Of a stretch of 64,000 nt of DNA, positions 20,372 through 30,740 are shown piece by piece. The DNA lies in the NCBI GenBank assembly GCA_951799405.1, contig OX637337.1:2480001-2544000 (forward strand), read 5' to 3'. Source of the stretch: Agapetus fuscipes (taxonomy: Eukaryota > Arthropoda > Insecta > Trichoptera > Glossosomatidae). How positions within the stretch are numbered: position 1 is the first letter of the stretch; each line of letters begins with the position of its first letter. Below the pieces are notes generated by a model. That model ran no database searches. It was not told the origin of the DNA and saw only the letters and a program-made list of their open reading frames with translations. A program made the position numbers and the translations under genes.

Positions 20372-20550
20372 TGTTCCTTGACTTACAGGTTGGTATTAGG
20401 CTGATCACCCATTCTGTAAAAAAATGATCACTTTTCTGATATCACCCCTGCTTCATGGAAAGTCAGACAAGAGTTGCAGGGCTGATATTCGTTTGAGATT
20501 GGGATTTTATGTTGTAAGTCCACAGTCGGAATGTGTAAGCTCGGACACTT
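20372..20550 (+). repeat. Rep-D, 3' end lost
   Basis: Begins TTCCTTGACTTACAGGTTGG and fades after GGAATGTGTAAGCTCGGAC. Confidence 0.65.
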
Positions 20551-20933
20551 TTTTTGTATTTCAAGTTAGTTAAAATAGTTAACGCACTCTTTCTATGTGG
20601 TAAATAATTTTCCGCTGAGTTTTACCAAAGGGTATGCTAGCCTAGGTCTCCTGCCTGAACCCTTGTAAGTTATTTAGGCGCGTATATCCTATTTACGTGA
20701 ACAGAAAACCTTCTGTGAAATTAATGTGTCAGGTAAAACAGTATTAAACTTTTCGTTGAAAGCAAACCATAGTATTTTACCGAAAAATATGTAGGTAAGA
20801 TTGTAATTTTTTTAAAGATATCACACAGTTGGAGTTGCAATAACACAGAAATTGTTTTTAGATAAATTAAATAATTGTATGTGTGTAAAATTATATATTT
20901 TTAAGAATATTAGACAGTTACCACCTTGAATAA
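20551..20933. other. AT-rich segment, nothing recognised
   Basis: No feature seen. Confidence 0.35.
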
Positions 20934-21307
20934 GAGTTTTAGGCTTACACGGCCGGCTGATGATGCTGGAGTGATGTTTTCCGGGATCTGTTGCCGTGGT
21001 CTGTGGGAGCTGCAGCTTCCGGACGTTGTAGAAGCAAAATGGTTTGCTGATATACCCCATAGTTTCACATGCAAAAAATACACAGATGTCGCTGCTACAC
21101 CAACAAACTCGTATGCAAAGTGTATTTAGTTTCCACATATAAACCCCGAGTGTACACACACTTGCATCACAGTTCTCATCAAGATCATACTTCATCTTCA
21201 TCATCATACTTCACGCTGAAGAAGCCCATCGTAGAAATGGGCGAAACGTCCGGAAGCTCCAGCTCCCACAGACCACGGCAACAGATCCCGGAAAACATCA
21301 CTCCAGC
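20934..21307. repeat. Rep-M foldback
   Basis: About 370 bp. The left arm (TGATGTTTTCCGGGATCTGT to GCTGCAGCTTCCGGACG) is inverted at the right (CGTCCGGAAGCTCC to GATCCCGGAAAACATCACTC). The middle is unrelated single-copy-like sequence shared with 63641-64000. Overlapping ORFs on both strands (20821-21389) are shadows. Confidence 0.75.
21209..21256 (+). ncRNA. hammerhead-like motif in Rep-M
   Basis: CTGAAGA (21216-21222) is followed by one extra A, then a perfect 6-bp helix GCCCAT (21224-21229)/ATGGGC (21237-21242), then GAAA (21243-21246) and CGTC (21247-21250), which supplies a GUC cleavage triplet. Stem I can form between CTTC-A-CG (21209-21215) and CGGAAG (21251-21256) with a bulged A. Helix III is only the self-complementary ACGT, so it would need two molecules. 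The same motif is on the minus strand at 63695-63742. Confidence 0.4.
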
Positions 21308-21956
21308 ACCAAATATTAAGACGTACTTAATAATGGATAGTAGTTGTAAATTTATTTTTATTTTGAAACAAAACTCTTTCAGGTTTTGAATTTTTTTTCA
21401 TGAACTTTCGTGTAATCTCCTCATTTAAGATTTGTACAACTTTTCTGCTTCTACGATTTTTTTCCATTCCAAAAACTTCAACGAAAACTTTTGAAACTTT
21501 TTTGTTTGACGTTGTTAACTGAAAATACTCTTTCAGGGCTATGCATACAACATTTGGCGCATAGCTGATCCCCGGATTATCATTTTTGCTGAGGATGAGC
21601 CATGGCTTTACTGTGTGCGATAACACCATGAATGAATGAAAGCAAACTAAGAAAAGTATGTACGGTTAGTTTAACTTAAGAGAAATGACTGGTAAAACTC
21701 ATACAAATCGGTCACACAACAGCAGAACAGCATAGAACCAAGATCTCCTGGAAGAGAAGATATAAATCAACCGTTGTACTGTTCAACTGTGAAACTCTGT
21801 TGGAACCGAAAATGAGAAAATAAATTATTTACAAAAATGTGTTTACAACTTAGATTATAGATTAAAATATAGAATACGATTTAAAATTCCTACTCGCTTT
21901 GAATGTATAATTATTTAAATCCGGTTTTATTGATGTTTACTTACGTAAATTCATAC
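21308..21956. other. mostly unrecognised; weak repeat at 21711-21838
   Basis: 21711-21838 resembles 49515-49622: both hold GATATAAATCAACCGT and GAGAAAATAAATT about 60 bp apart, possibly the 3' part of an old LTR. The rest shows nothing. Confidence 0.4.
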
Positions 21957-22075
21957 AGTGTTATTCTTGCACGGCAAATCTTCGAATCATCCGCACACTT
22001 AAGGGAATTTCGCATATAAATAAAAGAATCATCCAGGGATCATCTGTGGCTTTGAGAACGCGTGTGAATAACACT
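21957..22075. mobile_element. Rep-Z short MITE
   Basis: 119 bp with perfect 10-bp inverted ends AGTGTTATTC/GAATAACACT. A relative with weaker ends is at 23193-23305. Confidence 0.6.
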
Positions 22076-22372
22076 GATAAATACAATCCGGGCGAATGTG
22101 AAACGAAAACAAACAGAAATTTCAAAGTAGCACGTAAATACGAGTTATCAAAACTGAGACAGGTAATTTTAGTCGTTGAAGCCCTAAACCATGTTCGGCA
22201 AAATGCGTGTGTTTTTAAGCAAATACGTGACTTTTTGATATAAAATTTAACACAAACAAATTGATCCATAATCTAAGGGGCTGTCCATATATTACGTCAT
22301 TCGCATTAAAAGGGGGGTGGGGGTCTGGTCTGCGGGTGATGGCAAATGATGGACGAGTACCAAAAGTGACGT

Positions 22373-22480
22373 CTATAATCTATAATCTAAGTTGCAAGGA
22401 TATATTCATTTAAAGCTCTCAGATGTATGCCCACAAACCAACAATTGTAGTTCGCGCTTACAAATGCTGAATGTGTACTG
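22373..22480 (-). repeat. Rep-D, 3' part
   Basis: Reverse second-subtype copy from TAATCTATAATCTAAG to AATGCTGAATGTGTACT, cut by the LINE-E fragment. Confidence 0.65.
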
Positions 22481-22722
22481 TAATCATACTTCTTAGATAG
22501 TCCATTTCTACTGTATGGACTTTACTAATTTCCCTTTCACTCACCGTCCAGGCTTCACTTCCATACATCAAGGTTGGCACTAGTATACCACCGTGCACCG
22601 CCAATCTAACATTTTTTGAGAGATTTTGGTTCCTGGCGATGCAAGCGGTCGCACCCAGTACACACCTGCCTTTCATTATTCTTCTTTCAAATTCACCGGC
22701 CATTCTTTTAAATACCAATTTC
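22481..22722 (-). pseudogene. LINE-E reverse transcriptase fragment
   Basis: Reverse translation includes NVRLAVHGGILVPTLMYGSE and AWTVSEREISKVHTVEM, equivalent to about residues 150-225 of the 49816-50829 copy. It lacks both palm and C-terminal end. Confidence 0.75.
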
Positions 22723-22841
22723 TACAAAATATACAAAATATTATGTGAGTAATATAACATTATTAATTATTAAGCTCATCCATTATTACAGAAAGGGGGA
22801 GGGGTCATTAGATAATGAGTAATGACTATAGGATGATTGTA

Positions 22842-22870
22842 AGGGGGGGTGGGGGGGGGGGGGGGGGGGG
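22842..22870 (+). repeat. poly(G) run
   Basis: Seven Gs, T, then twenty uninterrupted Gs (22851-22870), a potential quadruplex. Length may be a sequencing or assembly error hotspot. Confidence 0.8.
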
Positions 22871-22901
22871 TCAAAAATCGGCCAATTTTTGGAAGGTCCC
22901 T

Positions 22902-23125
22902 AAGTTGCAAAGATAAACTTACATAAAAAAACTCATATCAAATGCATGCTCACAAAAAGACACGGGTAAATTCGCACTTACAAATGCTGAATGTGTACTT
23001 ACAAATAAAAAAACAAACCTCAAATGAACATGAGCCCTGCAAACTTTGCTGACCTTCCCTGAAACAGGGGTGACGTTGGTAAAGTGAACCATTTGTGTAC
23101 AGCAAAATAGGCTGGTTAATCGCAT
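22902..23125 (-). repeat. Rep-D, second subtype
   Basis: Reverse, nearly complete, with ATGCATGCTCACAAAAAGAC and CTTCCCTGAAACAGGGGTGA. The 5' end is diverged. Confidence 0.7.
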
Positions 23126-23192
23126 TTCACGCTTACGAATTTCTTATCAAAAAATAGTTACTGCGTAAATTTGTAAATAAATAGCCTCTATT

Positions 23193-23305
23193 AGTGTTAT
23201 TCATACGTAGCAAATCCGTGGCTCATCCGCCACCTAAGGGGAATTTTCCATAAAAAAAACATTGATTCATGGATGAGCTACGGATCAAACGTATAGTGAA
23301 TAAAG
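23193..23305. mobile_element. Rep-Z short MITE
   Basis: Relative of 21957-22075, starting AGTGTTATTC, with an inner inverted pair ATCCGTGGCTCATCC/GGATGAGCTACGGAT. Confidence 0.5.
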
Positions 23306-23447
23306 CTTTGGGAATATTTCTAGACGTAACACGCAAAATCAAAATCTTAGAATACCTAAGTAAATATCAAATTTCAAGTAAACATCTTATAAAACTACCT
23401 ACTAGCTAATGTACAAAAAAATAATTACCCAGCTTTCAAGCATTTTT

Positions 23448-24672
23448 ACTTTCTTGCTATAGCCGAAGGCTATAAAGAAAGTTATGATTTGGTGTAAAAA
23501 AAAAATTTCGAGGTTTTCACGGAAATGAGTTGTCCTGGTGCAGGACATGCCAAAAAACACTATCTTTCAAAAACGTCCGTCTGTATGTATGTATGTATGT
23601 ATGTATGTATGTATGTATGTATGTGTGTGTGTCACTTTCCAAAGTATAAGACCTAGAGATACCAAATTTTGGCTACATCAACTTTTTTGGACATGTATTA
23701 AGTATGAATAACATGGCATTACACCAACTTGAAAATTCAAGATGGCTGCCATACAAAAAAAACATAAAATTGCACTTTTCTCAAAAACGGCTCCAAGAAT
23801 TTTTTTTAAATTTTCAGAGTTGCCATTTATTAGTTTTTAACTTAATAAATTAGTTATGGCAATACTCTTACTAATCTGTGTCTATGGGCTGCCATATGAA
23901 AAAAACAAACGATTGTGATTTTCTCGACAGTTAAGGGGTCAACAAAAATATAATGTTCTACAATATTACGGACAACATAAATTTCTACAAATTTACAAAA
24001 AAAATTTTTTGAAAAAATAAATATAAAGCACCGTTTACACGACCTGAAATTTTAAATCGAAAATATTACAAAAACCTATTAAAATGCAAGATATTTGAAT
24101 TTGTTTTAGATTTGATAGAAAGAACAAGCTTATCACTTTAATTCGTAATCATTTTTTTTTTACTTTTTTGAAAATTTAAGATGGCTTCCGAAGAGCTGAA
24201 AATTTAAAATGCGATTTTCTCAAAAACGGCTCCGACGATTTTTCTGAAATTTTTTGTGAATCCATTTATATAATAGTGCTATCTAATAATTATAATCATT
24301 TCTTCATCATAATCTCGATTTAGGGAGTTGCCATATAAAAGAAAAAAATAATGGAAAAATTCTCGGCAGTTAGAGGGTTAATAAAAAAATAATGTAGTAC
24401 AAATGTAAAATAATAATAATAACCTATATATTGCCATCATTATTTTTTCCAAAAAGTGAATCAAAAGTATAGCCGCCATACAGAGTGAAAATTTTCCATA
24501 CAAAATGTATTAGCAATTTTCTTGGTAGTCAAAGGGTTAAAAATAGATAAATGGCTGCGATTCTTAAAATTTTATAAATACCAATAATAATCAGTCGTTA
24601 CTTTTTCAAAATATAACTAAAAAGTTTACCCACCATACAAAGTACTAGTTTGCATACAAAAGGGTTCAATGA
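23448..24672 (+). repeat. Rep-I, 1.1 kb, forward copy
   Basis: Begins with a terminal hairpin (ACTTTCTTGCTATAGCC, then GGCTATAAAGAAAGT). GAGTTGTCCTGGTGCAGGAC and a (GTAT)n/(GT)n microsatellite at 23582-23632 follow, then AT-rich sequence with paired motifs TCAAAAACGGCTCC and AGATGGCT. The first 1.1 kb recur in reverse at 26300-27559. No ORF. Possibly a large MITE or Helitron-like element. Confidence 0.65.
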
Positions 24673-24675
24673 CCA

Positions 24676-25606
24676 TCTATAATAATCTAGAATATAAGTT
24701 GCAATGAAATATAAACATTCAAAACTAATATGAAATGCATGCCCACAAACAGGTATGTGTAAGTTCGCGCTAACGAATGCTGAATTTGTACTTACAAATT
24801 AAAACCAAATCTCAAATGAACATAAAACCTGCAACTCTTGCCGACCTTCCTTGAAACAGGGGTGACATTAACAAAGTGAATTATTTTTTACACTTTGGGA
24901 GGACTGAGAAATGCGAGAAAATTGAGATAAGACTGAATGAAAAAAGAGTGGAGGTCGTGAAAGAATTTGATTATCTGGGAAGCAAGTTTGAGTCGAATGC
25001 GAAATTGACGAAATAATTGCAAAAGCGCGCTAGTAGAGGAAGAAGTGTAATGGAAACGATTGGAAGCATTACAAGGAATAGGAAACTTACGAAGAATATG
25101 AGATCGGCGGTCCACAATGGCATATTGGTTGGTGGAAGTGAGGCTTAATGAATGTGAGCTGAGTAAAGTATGTAAGTACCTACGGTTGAAATGGCTTACC
25201 TGAGAGCAATGGCTGGAAAGACACTGAGTGATAGAGTACGTAATGCTTGAGTGATGAACGAGTGTGGTATAAAAGAGAATATGAGAATGAAAGTACAAAA
25301 AAGTACGATGAGATGGTTCAGACATCTTGAAAGAATGGATAATGAACAACTAACGAAGAAAGTGTACAAAGGAAATGTTAGAGGAAAGCGCGGAAGGGGA
25401 AGGCTGACGAAAGAATGGTTAGACCAAATAGGTGAGATTGCGAAAGAATGGATCCTGCAGAGTGAGAATAAGAGAAGAGTATGTATGAAAAAGGTGATGA
25501 CAGCAAAAAGTGGAGGCGCATCTGCGGAGGTACCGGCCACCCCTAATGAAACGGTGGCAGGATACAGTACAGTACAGAGGTCAGCTTCATACCAACCTAT
25601 GAGTCG
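24676..25606 (-). repeat. Rep-D split by LINE-E
   Basis: The reversed copy runs 24676-24902 to the TTTTTTACACTTTGGG point and resumes at 25577 with GGTCAGCTTCATACCAACCT. Joined, the halves give a complete second-subtype Rep-D. Confidence 0.7.
24903..25576 (+). pseudogene. LINE-E reverse transcriptase C-terminal pseudogene
   Basis: Similar to residues of the 49816-50829 copy from just after YADD to the C-terminus. It has an early TAA (25014) and a gap near 25130. The last 141-codon open stretch (25251-25676) carries MRWFRHLERMDNEQLTKKVY and GKRGRGRLTKEWLDQIGEI and then leaves the LINE. The 3' tail is (ACAGT)n at about 25560-25576, matching the ACAG present at the target in Rep-D. Confidence 0.75.
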
Positions 25607-25618
25607 AGGATCTTTCTT

Positions 25619-25720
25619 GTGTAATTGGCGCTTTTTCCAGAGAAGACCAACCTCGCAGAGGGCTCTTGAGGTGTGATTCACACAAAACGGCGCTCACCAA
25701 ATAAATCATCCAAATATTTT
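25619..25720 (+). repeat. SINE-B, 3' end
   Basis: Contains AATTGGCGCTTT, CGCAGAGGGCTCTTGAGGTG and the end CAAATAAATCATCCAAATAT. Confidence 0.65.
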
Positions 25721-26074
25721 TTATTCACTTAAGAATTTAGATGGCTATTTCCATATTCGCACGGGTATGCAGGTACACACCGCGGTGGAATAAAATTGAT
25801 TTATTATCGATATATTATATTTTCATTGAAACTGCAAAAGCTGGTAGGTGATTATAGCTTTACAGTCATAGAGTGGGTTAATTTTTGCAAGAAAGTCGAG
25901 TGCAGATTCTGTGCAATTTATTTTTCTCTCTTTTATGTTTTTTAATGCTAATTAAAAATATGATAAAGTCTACTTATTTTTTTACAAAAAATCTACAAGA
26001 ATACTATTATTATCAAAACCTTTTTTTTTATAACGAGGAATAGGGGAAACCGGGGTTGGAAAACATATTTTTAT
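25721..26074. other. AT-rich segment, nothing recognised
   Basis: No feature seen. Confidence 0.35.
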
Positions 26075-26185
26075 TTTCTTGCATCCCGGAGTGGAAGCAA
26101 GAAAGTTCTGTTTTGTCGTGAAAAAAAAACTTGTTTTCATCAGGTTGTCTTGGCTGCCCTTGGGTTGCCAAAAAACACTATTATT
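26075..26185 (+). repeat. Rep-I-related fragment
   Basis: TTTTCTTGCATCCCGG with AAGCAAGAAAGT copies the Rep-I terminal hairpin with a different loop, and TTGCCAAAAAACACTAT matches the same element. It lies between the two long copies. Confidence 0.4.
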
Positions 26186-26232
26186 TTTATATTTTTTAGT
26201 GTTGATCTGCTATTTTTGCTAACTATTATTGT

Positions 26233-26297
26233 TAGTCTAGTGGTAACGCTTTGGACTCGTAAGTAGAAGTTCGTGGGTTCGAATCCCAGTGTCCCTT
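26233..26297 (+). repeat. SINE-B tRNA-like head
   Basis: A box TAGTCTAGTGGTAAC, then CTTTGGACTCGTAA, then B box GGTTCGAATCCC. It lacks paired acceptor stems, so it is a SINE head rather than a tRNA gene. Confidence 0.6.
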
Positions 26298-26299
26298 TT

Positions 26300-27394
26300 A
26301 TCTAATTTTAACCCTTTGACTACCAAGAAAATTGCTAATAGGTACATTTTGTATGGAAATTTTTCACTTTGTACAGTGGCTATACTTCTAACTCACTTTT
26401 TGGAAATAATAATGATGGCAATATATAAGTTTTCATTATTTACTCACATTTGTAGAAGATTATTTTTTTATTAACCCTCTTACTGCCGAGAATTTTTCAA
26501 TATTTTTTTTCTTTTGCATGGCAACTCCCTAAACCGAGATTATGATGAAACAATGATAATAATCGTTAGATAGAACTTTTTTATAAACGGATTCACAGAA
26601 AATTTGAGAAAAATCGTTGTAGCCGTTTTTGAGAAAATCGCATATAAAATTTTCAGCTCTTCGGAAGCCATCTTGAATTTTCAAAAAAGTAAAAAAAAAA
26701 TATTACGAATTAAAGTAATAATTTTTTTCTTTCTATCAAATCTAAAACAAATTTAAATATCTTGCATTTTAATGGATTTTTGTAATATTTTCAATTTAAA
26801 ATTTCAGGTCGTGTAAACGGTGATTTATAATATATATACATATATTTTCGTTTTAATAATGTATAAATTTAAGTTGTTTATAATATTTTCCAAAATTATA
26901 TTTTTGTTGACCCCTTGACTTTCGAGAAAAATACAATTCTTTGTTTTTTTCATATGGCAGCCCATAGACACAGATTAGCAAGAGTGTTGCCATAACTACT
27001 TTATTAGGTTAAAAACTAATTTGTGGCAACTCTGAAAATTTAAGAAAAATTCTTGGAGCCGTTTTTGAGAAAAAATAAATTTTATGCTTTTTTGTATCGC
27101 AGCCATCTTGAATTTTCAAGTTGGCGTAATTCCGTGTTATTCAAACTTAATACATGTCCAAAAAAGTTGAAGTAGCCAAAATTTGGTATCTCTAGGTCTA
27201 ATACTTTGGAAAGTGACACACACACACAATAGTGTAATGGCTGTAACGCAACTACGCAACTAAGCTACACATATAGTGTAACTTCTTGCCGCGTTATCCC
27301 CGAAGGGGTCGCATGTGGCTAGTTGAACCTATTTATTTTTACAGGTAAGGGGGCCGGCCTTACGCCAACCACTTCAGATGAAGTGGGGGTTTCC

Positions 27395-27426
<32 letters not shown>

Positions 27427-27559
27427 GACGGACGTTTTTGAAAGATAGTGTTTTTTGACATGTCCTGCACCAGGACAACTCATTTCCGTGAAAATCTCGA
27501 AAACCAATTTCACACCAAATCAATACTTTCTTTATAGCCTTCAGCTATAGCAAGAAAGT
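26300..27559 (-). repeat. Rep-I, reverse copy
   Basis: Inverted relative of 23448-24548, with the terminal hairpin at 27536-27559. Its microsatellite, here (CA)n, is interrupted by a SINE-A. The copies have diverged by small indels. Confidence 0.65.
27228..27395 (-). repeat. SINE-A, 3' half, in a microsatellite
   Basis: Reverse copy from CTAAGCTACACATATAGTG to GAAGTGGGGGTTTCCC, with CA repeats on both sides (27221-27228 and 27396-27421). It entered the microsatellite inside Rep-I. The 64-codon ORF is not a gene. Confidence 0.7.
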
Positions 27560-27751
27560 AATAAAAAAGGAAGGTCAATGAAAAAAATGAAGATAGAATT
27601 TCTTATATCATTTTTTTTTATCACTAATAATTGTTTTTTGACGTTTATTTCTTAGAATTGTTTGTTTAATCTGAAACATTTCATTCATCCAATAATCAAA
27701 ACACTGGAAAAAACCATTTTTACGATTGATTGTAATAGACCTTGAAAGGAC

Positions 27752-28310
27752 TGTTACGAATTACGGGCTCAATTTACTTCGGTTAATTTATTTCACACAT
27801 TTTTTTTTAAGATTTCGTTCACATTTGGTTCACAGTACCCTTAGTACGAGTTGCAAAACTTGAGAAAAGTAAAGTTTACGGAAAATATTAAAGCGTGATT
27901 TCACCCAAAATCTACCGTTTTTGTTTCTTACACTTTGTGGTCTTAGAAAAAGAGTTACAGCGATGAAGAAAATCAAGTTCAAACAAACAAAAACGGCAGA
28001 TTTTGGGGGAAATCACTCTTTAATAATGGCCGTAAACTTTACATTACTCAAGTTTTGCAACTCGTACTAAGGGTACAGATAGCTTTGTAACTGTCTTGCT
28101 CAGCGGCTCTGGTATAAGTTTGCGCTACAGACCGTTTAAGCCCTTATATAGTGTGACGTTAAGACTATTCTCGAAACATCGCAAACTGGTGCATGTAAGA
28201 CTTCGCCAGAAACTTCGAGCAAACACTAGTACAATTAAGCCAACACTTACATCTAGAGACACACTCGCATAAGTAAAAAAAAACACACACACAATAACAC
28301 ATTCGTAACA
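27752..28310 (-). mobile_element. solo LTR1, split by Rep-F
   Basis: Begins TGTTACGAA and ends TTCGTAACA (inverted ends, TG...CA). On the minus strand a TATA box, ACTATATAAGGG, is near 28150. Without the Rep-F insert it is about 317 bp and matches 16587-16932. Flanks share GACCTTG but not as an exact short duplication. Confidence 0.65.
27835..28076. mobile_element. Rep-F foldback MITE
   Basis: 242 bp, GTACCCTTAGTACGAG to CTCGTACTAAGGGTAC. The two arms of about 92 bp are inverted copies around a 58-bp centre. Other copies are at 40141-40226 (half) and 53748-54764 (split). Confidence 0.8.
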
Positions 28311-28343
28311 GACCTTGGAAGCTTTAAAGCTGCTCAGTTTATG

Positions 28344-28452
28344 ATCTATAGCTAATCTAAGTTGCAGAGCATTTTGGATTCATGCATCGAGCACACTCAC
28401 AAGCAGCCATGTGCAAAATTCACGCTTAAAAGTGCTGCATGTGAACTGAAGA
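28344..28452 (-). repeat. Rep-D, 3' part
   Basis: From CTAATCTAAGTTGCAGAG to TAAAAGTGCTGCATGTGAAC, reverse and diverged. Confidence 0.55.
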
Positions 28453-28602
28453 AGGTAAGCTACAAATAGACAGTTCTGGTAGTAGTTGATAAAGGAGGCC
28501 AGAACCCACCTAGAATTGTCGTGCTTATGATAATGAATGTGAAATTCAAGCCCATTCGTTTCTATATTATCTCTCTAGAACAGTGAGTGTTAACCTGTTT
28601 TA

Positions 28603-29460
28603 GACAAGGGGCCACTTTCAGATTTTCAACTAGGGACCACTTTAATTATGTTTCTACAACTAGGAACCACTTTCATTATGTTTCTACAACTAGGAACCAC
28701 TTTTATTATGTGTTTTCAACTAGGAACCACTTTCTTTATGTTTTCCGACCAGTGAACACTTTAATTGCATATTTTTAATCAGAAACTACACACTTTCATT
28801 GTGTGTTTTCAACAAATGACTACTTTTGTTATATTTGTTAGACCGATGACCACTCGTATTGTGTTTTTTTCCAACAAGGACCACCTTCATTGTGTTTTTT
28901 TGAGCAAGGACCACAAATATCATGTTTTTTTTAAAAGAGACTATCATCATCATCATCATCATTGGCACGACAACCCGGGGTGGGTCTTGGCCTCCCTCAG
29001 CAACCGCTGCCAGCGCTGTCTATCCAACGTTCTCCTCCTCCAGTCCCACATTCCCACTGCATGGCAATCCGCCACCACTCCATCCAGCCATCTTGAACGT
29101 GGTCTTCCCACTGTCCGGCGTCCCTCCGGGTTCGTCATCACAATCTTCGATGGTCCATTCACTGAATGTGCCCCAGCCAATGCAGTCTGTTCACCTTTAT
29201 TGAGCGGACCACAGAAAAGAGACTATACTCGTACTCATTGTGTTTTCTCAACCAGAGACCACTTGCATTGTGATTTTTTTGACCACGGATCACTTGCGTT
29301 GTGTTTAATCGATCGGTGACCACTTTTATCGTGTTTTTACGACAAGGGACCACATTTATTGTGTTTGTTTGACCAAGGACCAATTTTGTGATGCGTTTTC
29401 GATCAAATACCACTTTCATAGTGTTTTTTTTCTACATGGAACACTTTTATTAAGTTTTAT
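28603..29460 (+). repeat. 30-bp minisatellite, about 20 diverged units
   Basis: The unit resembles GGACCACTTTCATTGTGTTT plus about ten variable bases. It is interrupted at 28945-29214 by LINE-G. The repeat motif matches the subterminal sequence of the surrounding hAT-like element, so it probably grew from it. ORFs here (28587-28778, 28765-29319) are artefacts. Confidence 0.75.
28945..29214 (-). pseudogene. LINE-G C-terminal fragment
   Basis: Reverse translation gives NPEGRRTVGRPRSRWLDGV, then WDWRRRTLDRQRWQRLLREA. It ends at GLSCQ, and a short (ATG)n tail marks the 3' end at the left. It is flanked by an exact 12-bp duplication AAAAGAGACTAT (28933-28944 and 29215-29226). Confidence 0.8.
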
Positions 29461-29465
29461 TTCAT

Positions 29466-29712
29466 GCCATAGATTGCCATAGATTGCTTAAGTTGGTAAA
29501 GTGCTTGTATTCCATGCCGAGATCTCAGGTTCGAATCCCATTGAGGGTGTCGGAAATGATTTCCCGTCTCGATATTTATTTCAAGCCCAAAAAAATACAG
29601 ACAAGGCTTACTCAGCCTTCAAATCCCCTCAGAAGCTGTAGAATCCTCACTTCAACTAAAGCACTTGGTGTAAGGCCGGCCCTCTTACCTTGAAAAATAA
29701 ATAACTTGTAAC
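29466..29712 (+). repeat. SINE-A
   Basis: B box GGTTCGAATCCC is intact and the A box degenerate. The 3' quarter after TTACCTTGAAAAATAAATAA is lost. Inserted in the hAT-like element beyond the minisatellite. Confidence 0.7.
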
Positions 29713-29778
29713 TTGCGCATGACTCTTCCGCGGACCACTTTAAAGAGCCTCTCCAAGACCACCGGTTGACAAACACTG

Positions 29779-30091
29779 ATCCAAACACTCAACGGTACAG
29801 CAATTTTGTGCCATTGAAAATCGTGCTGTAGGCTATATCATCATGGCTGGAAAGGTTTGGCTCACCACTACTCTAAATTCCATTGCCGATAATTCCCCTA
29901 CGGGCGAATTCCAGCCAGAGTCGCGTAACAATGGCTAAGATGGTATTTCTTGAAATATAGGTAATACAAAACCTGCGCGACTGACTTACTGGCATAGTTA
30001 CGTCAAAGTGACTTAGGTCCTGTATTTTCAACGTTAGCTCAATGTGGCTTTAAATTCATAATAAACTACCCACATGATTGGTATCAATCTT
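29779..30091. other. segment with nothing recognised
   Basis: No feature seen. Confidence 0.35.
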
Positions 30092-30740
30092 AAATAATAA
30101 TAATAATAATAATAATACAGTATTTTTATAGCGCCTTTTCATGACTCTTGGTCATCCCAAAGGCGCTTGCTCATATGAGCGCGCGAACAGGTGGGTCTTC
30201 AACCCCTTTCAAAAGTACTCTCCAGATCCATTTCGCGTAGGTCATCTGGGAGGCCGTTCCATATCGTTGGAGCAGCCACCTTGAAGGCTCGATCTCCAAA
30301 AACGGTCTTCTTTTTCCTTCTTGGAAACTCTATCCGACTGCGACATGATGCTGTTGATCGCAGTGTTGCTGTTCTGCTGCTTGTGGTGGCTGGAGTTATC
30401 ATATCCTTTAAATATTTCGGTGCGGTCTCACGCAGGCTCTTGAAGACCAGCGACCCTATCTTATACTGGACCCGTTCATGAATCAGTGAAGAGACTTCAG
30501 GTGCGGCGTAATATGGCAAAACTTTGAGGCACCATGTATAAGTCTGGCCGCGGCATTCAGTACAGACTGGAGTCTCTTCAGCTGGCTCTGGGGCTGTCCG
30601 GCATATACGCCATTGCAGTAGTCGATTTTCGACAGCACGAAGGCATTGACAACAGTTTTTAAGGCCTTTGTTGTCAGATTTCTTCTGATTGCTCTAATTT
30701 GTCGGAGAGTGAAGAAACCTGACTTATAAGTGATAAGTGC
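30092..30740 (-). pseudogene. L2-like LINE C-terminal fragment with (ATT)n tail
   Basis: Reverse translation holds RVQYKIGSLVFKSLRETAP, then KTVFGDRAFKVAAPTIWNGL. An upstream frame has KIDYCNGVYAGQP, the block after the polymerase palm. The 3' end has a GGCGCTATAAAAA-like element and an (ATT)n tail (read on minus; (AAT)n at 30092-30117), characteristic of L2-type LINEs. A frameshift lies near 30520. Confidence 0.75.

Larger units (their letters stand above)
22276..22895 (+). repeat. repeat with GGGGCTGTCCATA end, nested insertions
   Basis: Starts GGGGCTGTCCATATATTACG with a G-rich run; the outline fits a dispersed DNA-element end known from many invertebrates, named here only from memory. 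A Rep-D piece and a LINE-E piece interrupt it at 22373-22722. G-rich sequence and TCAAAAATCGGCCAATTTTT resume at 22790-22895. Confidence 0.4.
28581..29778. mobile_element. hAT-like element filled by a minisatellite
   Basis: Ends CAGTGAGTGTTAACC and GGTTGACAAACACTG match as inverted repeats at 11 of 15. The CAGTG...CACTG ends with GGGGCCACTTT and GGACCACTTT just inside resemble common hAT-type MITEs. No 8-bp duplication is visible. The interior is a 30-bp array plus two retroposons. Confidence 0.55.

Noticed and set aside
25196..25681. 161-codon reverse ORF
   Set aside because: Antisense shadow of the LINE-E pseudogene on the plus strand.
26233..26297. Possible functional tRNA gene
   Set aside because: A and B boxes are good but the acceptor stem does not pair, and the sequence matches SINE-B heads.
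28603..29460. CRISPR-like or coding repeat
   Set aside because: Diverged tandem units of about 30 bp with no unique spacers; reading frames are not kept.
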